Shown: positions 47,827 to 57,261, counted from the stretch's first letter. The stretch is 64,000 bases of DNA from Thiodiazotropha sp040507035 (GCA_040507035.1 JBEVVR010000014.1:1-64000); one strand, 5' to 3'. The notes: generated from the letters alone by a model not told the origin. Program-made: numbers and translations.

Positions 47827-48321
47827 ATGCATGCAGTATCGCGACGACCGATAATACCAAGGCCTTTAGCATTGCCATTGAGGCTGCTTCCACGGAGAGC
47901 CCATGGCACTATCCTGAGCTCAATTCTAAACAGGATGTTTCGAAACGAAATCGAAGATGGGGAACTGGATTTCCTCGAAGGACGGGTGGTCTGTATTAGA
48001 GTAAGCGATCTCGGTCTTGAGTACAGCTTGACACTACAGAATGGTTTGGTTTCGGAAGCTGGCGCAACCAAGGCAGAGCTGAGCATAACCGGCTCAGTTT
48101 ACGACTATCTGCTACTGATAAGCGGCAAGGAAGATCCTGATACGCTGTTTTTTCAACGTCACCTGATAATGGATGGTGATACCGGGTTGGGTGTCCACCT
48201 GAAAAATATGCTGGCGGCCATAGAAATTGATCAATTACCCTTGCCTTTGGATATCCGTCCTTATATCGATCGCTTTTTACGGATTTATGAAAAGCTACCC
48301 AATATGAGTGCCCGAACTTAG
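47827..48321 (+). CDS. ubiT: UbiT, SCP2-domain factor of O2-independent ubiquinone synthesis
   Basis: 164 residues. An N-terminal PLALPLRLLPRRAHG segment is followed by an SCP2 lipid-binding domain (EIEDGELDFLEGRVVCIRVS, ELSITGSVYDYLLLISGKED) and the typical FFQRHLIMDGDTGLGVHLKN and PLDIRPYIDRF end. UbiT binds ubiquinone precursors and works with UbiU and UbiV under anoxic conditions. Those two are encoded 7 kb away at 55348-57245, with unrelated genes between; in E. coli ubiT is next to ubiUV. Confidence 0.9.
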   Translation: MHAVSRRPIIPRPLALPLRLLPRRAHGTILSSILNRMFRNEIEDGELDFLEGRVVCIRVSDLGLEYSLTLQNGLVSEAGATKAELSITGSVYDYLLLISGKEDPDTLFFQRHLIMDGDTGLGVHLKNMLAAIEIDQLPLPLDIRPYIDRFLRIYEKLPNMSART

Positions 48322-48350
48322 TTTTTTGTCTTGTGGATCAGTTTCTTGCT

Positions 48351-49154
48351 TTAACAATCCATTTGCGGGAGCTGATTGACAATACAGGGATGACCTTGGA
48401 TCTTCTCAATCAACTGTTGAGTCTCCTCCGCTGAAGCGCTACACCAGTAATGCTCTCGCCCCTGTTGAGAGAGAGCAGACATAATGCCTTCATCACTCAG
48501 TCTTCTGCGTAACTGGCTGGCTACTGCAACACCTGTATCGATAATGCAAAGTGACGAGCCCGCCACGCGTATAATTGCATCCTTGATAAAAGGGTAGTGA
48601 GTGCAGCCCAATACCAGGGTGTCAACCCCCTTGTCTAAGAGCGGTATCAGTTCCTGTTCAACCAGTTTCAGGGTGTCTATGTGATCCGCACCGTTGCGTT
48701 CAATCGTTTCCACCCAACCATGACAAGGAGCATAAAATATATCTGCGCCGTTTGAATGCTGGTTGACTAGATTGCGGAACTTACCACTTAACAGGGTTCC
48801 CTCTGTGGCAAGCACGCCAATCAAACCATTACGGGTTTCTTGTGTTGCCGGTTTGACCCCGGGTTCCATGCCGACAATGGGAAACGAATAGCGTTCTCTT
48901 AAGTGTGTCACTGCAACGGCAGTCGCGGTGTTACACGCGATGACTATTGCCTTGACATCTTGTTGTACCAGAAAATCGGCAATCTGTTCGCATCTTTCGA
49001 GAATAAAGTCGTTTGCCTTATTGCCATAAGGTAGATGTGCCCTATCAGAAACATAAATAAGATTTTCAGCTGGTAACAATTCGCGAATGTGGCGTAGTAC
49101 GGAGAGTCCGCCAATACCCGAGTCGAAAATACCAATGGGTTTATCAGACGACAT
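48351..49154 (-). CDS. murI: Glutamate racemase
   Basis: 267 residues. Marks are IGIFDSGIGGLSVLRHIREL (catalytic Asp), VSDRAHLPYGNKANDFI, the first catalytic Cys 74 in VIACNTATA and the second in LVLGCTHYPFIKD. It makes D-glutamate for peptidoglycan in the cytoplasm. Its start overlaps the end of the hybrid kinase gene by 11 bp, so it may be the last gene of that operon, which is odd for an essential cell-wall gene. The stop lies 30 bp from ubiT's (convergent). Confidence 0.95.
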   Translation of the reverse strand: MSSDKPIGIFDSGIGGLSVLRHIRELLPAENLIYVSDRAHLPYGNKANDFILERCEQIADFLVQQDVKAIVIACNTATAVAVTHLRERYSFPIVGMEPGVKPATQETRNGLIGVLATEGTLLSGKFRNLVNQHSNGADIFYAPCHGWVETIERNGADHIDTLKLVEQELIPLLDKGVDTLVLGCTHYPFIKDAIIRVAGSSLCIIDTGVAVASQLRRRLSDEGIMSALSQQGREHYWCSASAEETQQLIEKIQGHPCIVNQLPQMDC

Positions 49155-51885
49155 TATTAGTTTCCCTTGCCTGTAACAGCCGTGTGACTTCGTTTTTTAC
49201 CGAAGTGAATTCCTGAGCTAATTGTGACGTCTGTTTTGACTTTACTACTCGTTCTAACCTTTGTACTGAATAGTCAAGTGCGGGTACACCGCAAGAAGAT
49301 GTAGATCCGCGCATCTTATGAGTGATCTCGCTAAGGTTTTCCCAGTTCTGTTGCTGTATATATTTGTCGATCTCTTCAAGTAGTTGTGGTAATTCACTGC
49401 AGAGTTGGTTGAACAGTTCATTTGCCAAGGCCTTGTCTCCGCCGGTGATATTGAGAATTTTATTGTTATCTACAACCAGGAGTTGGTTGATATCGATCAG
49501 ATCATTCTGCTCAAGGTTATCAGTTTGCTGGCTTTCAAATTGGCCGTGTTGGCTGAAGATGTTTCTTATTAAAGACCACATTTGCGGTTCATCGATGGGT
49601 TTTAACAGATAACCATCCATCCCGGATTCTGTTATCTGGTTTCGCGTCGCGGGAACCACATCGGCTGTTAAGGCAATAATAGGTGTATGCTTGCTTCCTG
49701 TTTCGTTTTGCCGAATGACTTCTGCAGCTTTGGTGCCCTTCATTTTTGGCATATGGATATCCATCAAAATCAGGTCAAAATCCTTAATCAGGGTTTGCGA
49801 TATGGCGCTTAAGCCGTCGCTGGCTTCAGTGACATTGGCGCCATTGTTGCGCATTAGTGTGCTTATGAGTTTTAGATTGATGTCATTGTCATCAACGACA
49901 AGTATGTTATAGCTTTCCAGTGCCTGACTGGACGAATTAACGCTTTGATCAACGCTGGATTTTGCGCTTCTATGAGAACCCGTGACTATCCGTTCCAGGG
50001 TGTCAGCTAGTTTGCTGGTGGTGAATGGTTTAGATAGGTAGAAATCCTTACTGATGGATTGAAACTTCTCAATAATGACCCGCTCAGAGGCACTTAAAAG
50101 GACTAGAAAGGGTGTGCTGCAGTTCGCGCGTAAACGACGAATTTCACTTTCCGCGTAACCGGATGATATCTCTCTGTGTTCAAACCCCATAACAATTACG
50201 TCATATTGGTCGTCAGGTTGCAGGGGATGCTCCGTGGTTACAGTGTTTATGCCAAAAGACTCCAAGGTATGTTTAATGGCCAAAAAGGATAATTTATGAT
50301 TGGCAGCGATTAATACCCTCTTGTCTTTCAAATGGGGGCTGTAGGTGAAAGATTGCTGTTGAGGTGATATGGTCAATGGAATTGTTACGATAAAATTTGA
50401 GCCTTTGCCGGGATTACTGACCAGCTCGATATCGCCGTTCATCGACTGAGCGAGTTTTTTGCAGATACTCAAGCCCAATCCAGTGCCACCATATACACGA
50501 CTTGTGGACGAGTCGGCCTGCTGGAATGACTCAAAGAGTGATTGTTGGGCTTTCTTATCGATACCTATACCCGTATCGGTTACAGTAAATTTAAGAATGC
50601 ACTTGTTCTCGGTCTCTTCGTCTGTCATCACACGAATGATGACATCGCCCTGATGGGTAAATTTGATTGCGTTATTGATCAAGTTGACCAGGATCTGTCG
50701 AATCCGTGTTTCATCACCAATGAGTGTATGGGGTACGTCCGAGTAGACGAGCAAAATCAGTTCCAAACCTTTGTCATGCGCGGAAGGTGAGAGCAGGACC
50801 GTAGGTTCTTCAAAGCATTCAATTACCTCGAATGGCGCGGTTTCCGGTTCGAGTTTGCCATATTCCAGTTTTGAGTAATCGAGTATCTCGTTGATGATTT
50901 CGAGCAGATTACTCGCGGATTTTGAGATTGTATTGACAAGATCTCGTTGTTGTCTTGAGAGATCGGTTTTGAGAAGTAAGTTGGTAAATCCCAATACACC
51001 ATTCATTGGGGTGCGTATCTCATGGCTCATGTTGGCAAGAAATTCTGATTTTGCCTTGCTTGCTGATAGCGCCCGTTTTTTTGCTAGATCGAGTTCAACA
51101 TTCTGGATTTCCAGGGCTTCCATCGTCTCGGTTAATTCTGATGTGGCATGATCAATCTGATGTTGCATAGTCTCATGTGAACTCAGAATTTTACTCGTCA
51201 TTGCATTGAAGCCCTCTTCGAGGCTTCTGATTTCTCCCTTTGATACTTCCGGTACGCGAGCGGTTAGGTCGCCATCGCGCATTCGCGAGACCGCTTGAGT
51301 CAATTTATCAATTGGGCGGATTACTGACCGGCTCAACGCCAAGGAGAAAAATGCGGTGCATATTAAACCTGCAACCAACATTATGATGGAGTTGCGAATG
51401 GTGATTTTTCTATTCTCGATGAGACGTGTTTTACTGAGAGTCAGTACCACTCTACCCATGCTTCGGTTGAGTGAATCCCGTCCGTTAGCGCTCTGGTCGG
51501 GGTAGTCAACTATATCAATGTCTTCAACAACATAGATTGCTGGTGATGAGAATTCCGCAAGGTTGTTGGAGTGCTCGTTATATTGCTTTGCCAATCGGGT
51601 TAGAAGTGATCCTGAAGCATCATAGACTTCGATGCTGTATACATCCGGCTGTAGAAATACAGGTCTCAGACTCATTTCCAAGATTGACTTGTCGCGGGTG
51701 AAAATTCCGTAAACGCTTATTGAAGCGGACTGACTTGCTATTGAAGCTCCTCTTTCGTCGAATGACTCATTGAGGCGGTCAAGCTGAGTGCCAATCAAAT
51801 AAACAGTCATGATGAAGGCAAGGATGAATGCTGGCAGTAAGCCAATCATCAGCGCCTGAAATCGTAATGACTTGAATTCAATCAT
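49144..51885 (-). CDS. Hybrid sensor histidine kinase, BarA-like, with pseudo-receiver, receiver and HPt
   Basis: 913 residues. Membrane helices at about 10-31 and 163-186 bound a periplasmic sensor domain of about 130 residues. Then come HAMP (187-235), HisKA with His 288 in NMSHEIRTPMNG, ATPase (NLINNAIKF, DTGIGID, GGTGLGLS), and a first receiver (520-635) in which Gly 567 replaces the phospho-Asp (VIVMGFEH). A second, intact receiver follows (656-775, Asp 709 in LILMDIHMP, KP 762-763), then HPt with His 856 in ITHKMRGSTS. The domain plan is that of BarA/GacS-type kinases with an extra dead receiver. It overlaps the periplasmic binding protein gene by 8 bp upstream and murI by 11 bp downstream. 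Confidence 0.9.
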   Translation of the reverse strand: MIEFKSLRFQALMIGLLPAFILAFIMTVYLIGTQLDRLNESFDERGASIASQSASISVYGIFTRDKSILEMSLRPVFLQPDVYSIEVYDASGSLLTRLAKQYNEHSNNLAEFSSPAIYVVEDIDIVDYPDQSANGRDSLNRSMGRVVLTLSKTRLIENRKITIRNSIIMLVAGLICTAFFSLALSRSVIRPIDKLTQAVSRMRDGDLTARVPEVSKGEIRSLEEGFNAMTSKILSSHETMQHQIDHATSELTETMEALEIQNVELDLAKKRALSASKAKSEFLANMSHEIRTPMNGVLGFTNLLLKTDLSRQQRDLVNTISKSASNLLEIINEILDYSKLEYGKLEPETAPFEVIECFEEPTVLLSPSAHDKGLELILLVYSDVPHTLIGDETRIRQILVNLINNAIKFTHQGDVIIRVMTDEETENKCILKFTVTDTGIGIDKKAQQSLFESFQQADSSTSRVYGGTGLGLSICKKLAQSMNGDIELVSNPGKGSNFIVTIPLTISPQQQSFTYSPHLKDKRVLIAANHKLSFLAIKHTLESFGINTVTTEHPLQPDDQYDVIVMGFEHREISSGYAESEIRRLRANCSTPFLVLLSASERVIIEKFQSISKDFYLSKPFTTSKLADTLERIVTGSHRSAKSSVDQSVNSSSQALESYNILVVDDNDINLKLISTLMRNNGANVTEASDGLSAISQTLIKDFDLILMDIHMPKMKGTKAAEVIRQNETGSKHTPIIALTADVVPATRNQITESGMDGYLLKPIDEPQMWSLIRNIFSQHGQFESQQTDNLEQNDLIDINQLLVVDNNKILNITGGDKALANELFNQLCSELPQLLEEIDKYIQQQNWENLSEITHKMRGSTSSCGVPALDYSVQRLERVVKSKQTSQLAQEFTSVKNEVTRLLQARETNNVV

Positions 51886-52939
51886 GATCTTCGTCTTTTG
51901 ATGACCTAATCATCTTGCTTGTCAGTTCGGATTCCGATTTTAAGGGAAAGTCCAGAGATCTGGCTACATCGGAGTTAAAAAGCAGGGTGAAATAATTAGC
52001 TGTTTGCTCCTTTTCTTCGATACCTTCACCTGAATATGTGTTTACGATATTGTCTCTTACATGATATGCGATATCTTCCGGGGAAGAGTAGACTGCCGCC
52101 AAGGCGCCGGCTTTTACGTAACCAGAAGAAAAGCCTATCAACGGTATACGCTTTCTATATGTCGATATCAGGATGTTAGAGACGGTCGATTTATTGTGAA
52201 TTGTCGTGTCTGGCACCGCAAGCAATATGTCAATGTTGCGAAGTAATCGGTTTAGCGAGGCCCCAATCTGATTGGATTTACTGATTTTTTCCAGATGTAG
52301 TGTAAGTCCAAGCTTAGACGCGGAATCCGCAAGTTGTCTGGCCGTCACTTCATTATTCTTGTTAATCATGACCCCAACGTTCTTAAACCTGTCGGATAGC
52401 GCATTTATTAGCAATAAGCTCCTGTGATGTGGTTGGTCCAGATAGAGATAATATTGATTGGAGTCATTACTGAGAGCAACAGAGAGATCATTACTGTATT
52501 GAGGAATTAATGCCGAGAAGACAAGTTTCTCTGCAAGGTTGGTTTTTGCATAATTGGCGGCTTTTATGCCCAGGGTTACGATAAGTCTATACTCACCAGA
52601 AGGCGGTATGTCGAGAGAAGAGACCTGACTGATTTCAAAGTTTGTATCCTGGCATTCCAGGTTTCTATTCCTACAAAGCTTGATTGTGGAGTTGGTTATT
52701 GCTGTGGCAACGTCCAGGTAGACATCATCATTGCCACTGAGAAGGATCAAAATGCTATTGTCTTTTGCGTTAACCGTCGTGGGTATAAACAGATTGCTTG
52801 AAAATAGGACAAACAAAAAAAGCGCTTTGCCAAAAACAGAAATCGGTGCAGCAGGCAGAATGCGGTGAAGCAGCCCGCTGAAGCAAGTACAGCATTGCAG
52901 GTTTGAAAGTAGCTGGTTGTTACTGCTTAGTAACGACAT
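51878..52939 (-). CDS. Orphan ABC-type periplasmic binding protein (ABC_sub_bind-like)
   Basis: 353 residues. A hydrophobic stretch (about 37-58, GKALFLFVLFSSNLFIPTTV) ends at VNA, a likely signal peptidase site, after an unusually long N-terminal lead. The mature part has the two-lobe layout of ABC_sub_bind (tryptophan/tyrosine-binding-like) proteins: YRLIVTLGIKAANYAKTNL, ALSDRFKNVGVMINKNNEV, NIDILLAVPDTTIHN, RIPLIGFSSGYVKAGALAAV. No permease or ATPase gene is nearby. It sits 12 bp after the TonB receptor and overlaps the hybrid kinase, so it probably presents a ligand to the kinase rather than to a transporter. Confidence 0.78.
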   Translation of the reverse strand: MSLLSSNNQLLSNLQCCTCFSGLLHRILPAAPISVFGKALFLFVLFSSNLFIPTTVNAKDNSILILLSGNDDVYLDVATAITNSTIKLCRNRNLECQDTNFEISQVSSLDIPPSGEYRLIVTLGIKAANYAKTNLAEKLVFSALIPQYSNDLSVALSNDSNQYYLYLDQPHHRSLLLINALSDRFKNVGVMINKNNEVTARQLADSASKLGLTLHLEKISKSNQIGASLNRLLRNIDILLAVPDTTIHNKSTVSNILISTYRKRIPLIGFSSGYVKAGALAAVYSSPEDIAYHVRDNIVNTYSGEGIEEKEQTANYFTLLFNSDVARSLDFPLKSESELTSKMIRSSKDEDHD

Positions 52940-52951
52940 TTTGGAAACTAT

Positions 52952-55150
52952 TCAGAACGATGCCTTGGCCTGTAGATAAATTCGTCTTTCCCAAACATTA
53001 AAGGGATCAGAGTCTTCGTTGTAAAAGAAGTCGAAGTTTTCATTATGCAAATTTTGCAGTATCAACGATATATCGATGTCACTTCCGGAAATTTCGATGT
53101 GCTTGTTGAACTTCAGATCAAGACGGCTGAAATTGGGTACTGCATCACCCTCGCCGGGCCACTCCATTTCATCAGTAAAATAGTAGGCGCCGCTAGCGCT
53201 GAAACCATCGTCAAAGGTATGGCTGGCAATCAGGCTAAAAGTTCTTTTTGGAGTCTTTTCCTCGGCATTATCACGGGTGCTTATAATGCCGTCTTTGATT
53301 CTTTTCAGTTCGTTACCGCTGATGTCCAGGTAGCTGAAACCGAGGAAGATCAGATCTCTATTGGTCGGGCGGAAATCGATTTCGAACTCGATTCCGTCGA
53401 TTTCATACTGACCGAAGTTGGTATAGGTAAATGCGCCCTTTTGGTAAAATCTTTGCAAGTCTCTCATCACCTCCAATGCGAAAGGGTCTGTTACCCCGCG
53501 GTCAGGATCGGCAATATCAAAATGCACGTACGAGTCGATAATGTTGGTGTATTCTTCATGGAAAAGGCAGAGGTCGAAGTTAACGCCATACTCCGTAAAG
53601 TTTCCAAAGTAACCGACTTCAACACGCTCGATTTGTTGCGGCTCTAGATCTTCGGTGCTAAGCACCCAGGTGTTGAACTCGTCTTCCTGTGAATCTATGT
53701 ACAAGGAGACATGGGCATGGTCTTCATAGATGGTAGGCATGCGATAAGCCCGAGAACCGCTTATTCTTACCGTATTGGATGGTGTCAGGTGGTGGTTTAT
53801 TCCCAGACGCGGTGAAAAAACATGATCTTTGCCTTCAAATTTTTCGAGCATGCTACCCAGATTTACCACTGTAGCAGGCGTCGCATGCCACTCTGCATTG
53901 AGAAAAAGCCTGTACATGTCTCTGGAAATGGGGTCATCTTCCTGCAGCAGCCAATAACTCTCTCCACGATCGTGTCTTGCCCCGACTCCCCAGGCAATGC
54001 GCAAATTGTCCGCCGGTTCGGTGGTGTGTTCGAACTCCAGGTCGTAACGATGGGACTTCATGCCGAGCCAAGCATAGATCATCGGAGAGTCGGTGAGATT
54101 CAACGCATTCAAAAAGGCCTCGAAATCATAGGCGCCTTCCGACAGCATGGCAGCGAAAATGTCTGGTCTTAAGGATTCATCAAATTCCTGCAACTCATCC
54201 AGTTGGGAGATCTGCTGGGAAAGGGGAACGGTGCGGTTCAGGTCATCAATCGAATAGTAATTATGATAAAACTGGAGGCTGATCTTGCTCTTTTCGGATA
54301 GCACACGGTTCCACTCGACGAATTGGTAGTTGTAGTGATTGTCGAGTTCCCGCTCCTGCAATAGTATTCCTGGCCGTCCTTCGTCGTAGTTGCCATAGGC
54401 AGCCCCAAAGGTGGTTCGAATCGAATTGTTGAGATCGATATTGTAGTCGCTGTCGAGTTTCAACCATCTCGCTCGCGACGAATCGTCCCGGTTGTCGAAA
54501 CCTTCTCCCTCCCTGTAACTGGTCGAGAGCCGGTAGTCGAGTTTACCCGCGCTGGCTGCATGGGCCGCTTCCACAAGGCGTGTCTTTGCATAACCGGTGG
54601 TGATCGACAACATGGTGCCGCTTAAGTCCGCAGGATGCTCGGTGACTATGTTTATGACGCCTGCATAGGAGTTGGAACCGTAGGCAGCGGCATTGGGGCC
54701 GCGAATCACTTCAATACGCAGTATTTCATCCAGGCTGAGATAGATTTCAGTCCATGGAATTCCTCCATATACGGGATCGTAGATCGACCTACCATCGATC
54801 AGTACCTGCATGTCCCTTGCATATTCGTCCGCATGTCCATGATAGGTTACCGTGGCGCTGCTGCCTGCATAAAAACCTACGGTGAATCCAGGCACCAATC
54901 TCAGCAGATCCGGCAGGTTCAAGGCTGCACTCGCTTTGATCATCTTTTTATCGATGACCGTCATTGCCGTAGGCGTATTGGATTGTGACTGAGCGAGCCT
55001 CGACGCGGAAAGCACTACAGGCAGATCGTCATAAAAGTAACTTTCCGTTACAGCCAATAAGTCATCACTACAGAGAGCATTCTTGGAACAAACGACAAGA
55101 AATAACCCGATCGGGATAATCTGAAAATTGTGGTGTTTTGAATGAGACAT
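52952..55150 (-). CDS. TonB-dependent outer-membrane receptor
   Basis: 732 residues. A signal peptide (to about residue 28, KNALCS) and a TonB-box-like DLPVVLSAS are followed by the plug (TPTAMTVIDKKMIKASAALN, DLLRLVPGFTVG, VLIDGRSIYDPVYGGIPW, RIEVIRGPNAAAYGSNSYAG). The barrel ends with the aromatic WERRIYLQAKASF. The plug resembles siderophore/BtuB-type receptors, but the ligand is unknown. It is the first gene of a run of three (receptor, binding protein, hybrid kinase) that suggests sensing of the imported compound. No FecR or anti-sigma extension is seen at the N-terminus. Confidence 0.9.
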   Translation of the reverse strand: MSHSKHHNFQIIPIGLFLVVCSKNALCSDDLLAVTESYFYDDLPVVLSASRLAQSQSNTPTAMTVIDKKMIKASAALNLPDLLRLVPGFTVGFYAGSSATVTYHGHADEYARDMQVLIDGRSIYDPVYGGIPWTEIYLSLDEILRIEVIRGPNAAAYGSNSYAGVINIVTEHPADLSGTMLSITTGYAKTRLVEAAHAASAGKLDYRLSTSYREGEGFDNRDDSSRARWLKLDSDYNIDLNNSIRTTFGAAYGNYDEGRPGILLQERELDNHYNYQFVEWNRVLSEKSKISLQFYHNYYSIDDLNRTVPLSQQISQLDELQEFDESLRPDIFAAMLSEGAYDFEAFLNALNLTDSPMIYAWLGMKSHRYDLEFEHTTEPADNLRIAWGVGARHDRGESYWLLQEDDPISRDMYRLFLNAEWHATPATVVNLGSMLEKFEGKDHVFSPRLGINHHLTPSNTVRISGSRAYRMPTIYEDHAHVSLYIDSQEDEFNTWVLSTEDLEPQQIERVEVGYFGNFTEYGVNFDLCLFHEEYTNIIDSYVHFDIADPDRGVTDPFALEVMRDLQRFYQKGAFTYTNFGQYEIDGIEFEIDFRPTNRDLIFLGFSYLDISGNELKRIKDGIISTRDNAEEKTPKRTFSLIASHTFDDGFSASGAYYFTDEMEWPGEGDAVPNFSRLDLKFNKHIEISGSDIDISLILQNLHNENFDFFYNEDSDPFNVWERRIYLQAKASF

Positions 55151-55347
55151 GCGTTAACCTTGATTCGCTATGACATTTCATCGCATGGAAATGTATTAGC
55201 CACTGCGCGTGTCATGCGCGTTGGCCCAGTCGATATAAATATCATACACCACAGCTGCGCATGTGGTTATAGCTGATAGTCTTGCGGGCGGATAAATTAA
55301 GGTTGCACAGAGGTGGTTTTGTAGTTCAGGCGAGATAGAGATGAACC

Positions 55348-56247
55348 CTAGTGAGGGGAATTAAATTCCGTCTGGCCATCGATACCATGCCAATAACCAT
55401 TACATGCTCCAAGCGGCATATATTGACCAAGATCACTTGTCTCTTCGTTGTGCAGGGCTCTATGGAAAGCGTCCACGATTTTGCCCGTGTTTAATGATTG
55501 TGGGCTTATTCTCAAGATATCTACGCGCAACTCTTTGAGCAGTGGTATTTCCTGGAGTAGGTTACAGGTCTTTGCCGAGACTGTTTGAATGCCGTTTAAG
55601 GCAAGAAACGGTTGCTGCTCCTGGGTGGAGAGGATACGGCCGTCCGGATAGTCTATGCACTTATATTGGCAGTCGTCCTTCGGCAGATTGTGCGATCGTG
55701 CAGTAAAGCACCTGGCGGAAAGGGTTAATGGCATACGACCGTAACAAAAGACCTCGGTTTCGACGCCTTCGGGCCTGTGCTTTTGAATCTGACCCAGGGT
55801 CTGCTTTGATAGCTCGATGGGCAGAACCCAACGTTTGAGCCCTTTCGATGCCAACAGATCGAGACTGGCCGAATTGTAGATGTTGATGCTGGGACCGGTC
55901 ACGAAAGGTATACCCTTTTTACTCAGGATCTGTACCGCTCCGATATCATTGGCCTCAATTGTGAAGCGGCCATTATCACATAGTCTTCTAAGGGTTTTCA
56001 GTTCCGACTCCGCCTCTATCAGGGCCAGGGTGGAGAGTACAATTTCTTTATCACTCTGCTCACTCAGCCTTGAGGCAAGCTCGATCCAGTCGTTGCTGCC
56101 CAGACTGCGCCGTTTAGAGCAGACAGTCTCGCCAAGATAGATAATATCTACAGGCATTTCAGCTGCCTGATCATAAAAATCAAAAAGTGTCTCCCTCGAC
56201 CAAAAGAAGAGTACCGGACCAAGAGAGAGCTTAGGTGTCATCGTCAT
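55348..56247 (-). CDS. ubiV: UbiV, Fe-S subunit of O2-independent ubiquinone hydroxylation
   Basis: 299 residues of the U32 peptidase-like family. Candidate 4Fe-4S ligands are Cys 43 (GETVCSKRR), Cys 180 (LSARCFTA), Cys 193 and Cys 197 (DDCQYKC), the same spacing as the four ligands of E. coli UbiV. With UbiU it hydroxylates the ubiquinone ring using prephenate instead of O2. ATG 56247 lies 2 bp after the ubiU stop; the frame is open about 40 codons further into ubiU, but those residues do not fit. Confidence 0.93.
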   Translation of the reverse strand: MTMTPKLSLGPVLFFWSRETLFDFYDQAAEMPVDIIYLGETVCSKRRSLGSNDWIELASRLSEQSDKEIVLSTLALIEAESELKTLRRLCDNGRFTIEANDIGAVQILSKKGIPFVTGPSINIYNSASLDLLASKGLKRWVLPIELSKQTLGQIQKHRPEGVETEVFCYGRMPLTLSARCFTARSHNLPKDDCQYKCIDYPDGRILSTQEQQPFLALNGIQTVSAKTCNLLQEIPLLKELRVDILRISPQSLNTGKIVDAFHRALHNEETSDLGQYMPLGACNGYWHGIDGQTEFNSPH

Positions 56248-56249
56248 CG

Positions 56250-57245
56250 TTATTGCCAAGGTCTGTAGTAGGGCCCTAAGGTGGTGCTGGTGCCTTCCGA
56301 GACCTGGTCGAGAGCATCGCTCCATGCAGATTTTGCGACAAAGGCTTGAGGATTTTTGAGACAGCAATCTATCGCCTCGCGCCAGACTTTGGTGACCTGT
56401 CCGACGTAGGCCGGTGTGCGCTGCCGGCCCTCTATTTTGATCGCCTTGATGCCCGTCCGATGTAACTGGGGAAGCAGCGCCAGCGTATTTAGCGAAGTGG
56501 GTTCTTCTATGGCGTAGAATGTATTATCGCCAACCGCGAAGCGCCCTTTGCAGATTGTTGGGTAACCGGCAGTCTCATCTTTTCCGTAACGATCGGTTAG
56601 TAATCCACCCAGCCGCGACTCCAGGCCGGAGGGTGTCTCCCTGTATTCAACGAATTGGGCGGGAGAACAGGCGCCATGGGTATTTGGTGATTCACCCGTG
56701 ACATAGGATGAGAGGATACAGCGGCCTTCCACCATCACACAGAGGCTGCCGAAACCGAAGACTTCGATCTCCACCGGGGTATTCGCCACCACCTGTTCTA
56801 CCTGGCTCAGTGATAATACCCGCGGCAGTACCGCCCGTTTGATTCCAAACGCGTCGTGATAGAAGGCAAGTGCCTCATAGTTGGTGCTGGAGGCCTGAAC
56901 CGAGAGATGGAGGTTAAGATCGGGCCATGCACGACTGGCGTAGTCGAGGACACCGATATCGGCGCAGATCAGGGCATCCACAGAGAGCGAGGCGGCGCTA
57001 TCCACCGCCTGACGCCAGCGCTCCCAGCCTTCGGGTCTTGGGTAGGTGTTGATGGCCATGAAGACGCGCTTGCCTCGGCTTTTTGCATAGTTAATGCCTT
57101 CACGGGCTCGTTTTTCATTAAAGTTCAAACCGGGAAAATGGCGTGCGTTGGTGTCGTTGCGAAGTCCGAAATAGACCGCATCCGCACCATTATCCACGGC
57201 GGACTTAAGCGAGGGCAGATTTCCTGCAGGACAGACCAGTTCCAT
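56250..57245 (-). CDS. ubiU: UbiU, Fe-S subunit of O2-independent ubiquinone hydroxylation
   Basis: 331 residues, U32 family. The start MELVCPAGNLPSLKSAVDNG is family-typical. Cys 169 (GSLCVM), Cys 176 (EGRCIL), Cys 193 (HGACSP) and Cys 232 (TICKGRF) fall at exactly the positions of the 4Fe-4S ligands known in E. coli UbiU. It forms a heterodimer with UbiV. The operon order is radical SAM (58192), radical SAM YhcC (57262), ubiU, ubiV, with gaps of 12, 16 and 2 bp. Confidence 0.95.
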   Translation of the reverse strand: MELVCPAGNLPSLKSAVDNGADAVYFGLRNDTNARHFPGLNFNEKRAREGINYAKSRGKRVFMAINTYPRPEGWERWRQAVDSAASLSVDALICADIGVLDYASRAWPDLNLHLSVQASSTNYEALAFYHDAFGIKRAVLPRVLSLSQVEQVVANTPVEIEVFGFGSLCVMVEGRCILSSYVTGESPNTHGACSPAQFVEYRETPSGLESRLGGLLTDRYGKDETAGYPTICKGRFAVGDNTFYAIEEPTSLNTLALLPQLHRTGIKAIKIEGRQRTPAYVGQVTKVWREAIDCCLKNPQAFVAKSAWSDALDQVSEGTSTTLGPYYRPWQ

Positions 57246-57261
57246 AGTTAATGATACTCAT

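Noticed and set aside
55151..55347. A cobalamin riboswitch upstream of the BtuB-like receptor
   Set aside because: No B12-box-like core is visible, and the interval of under 200 bp is short for one.
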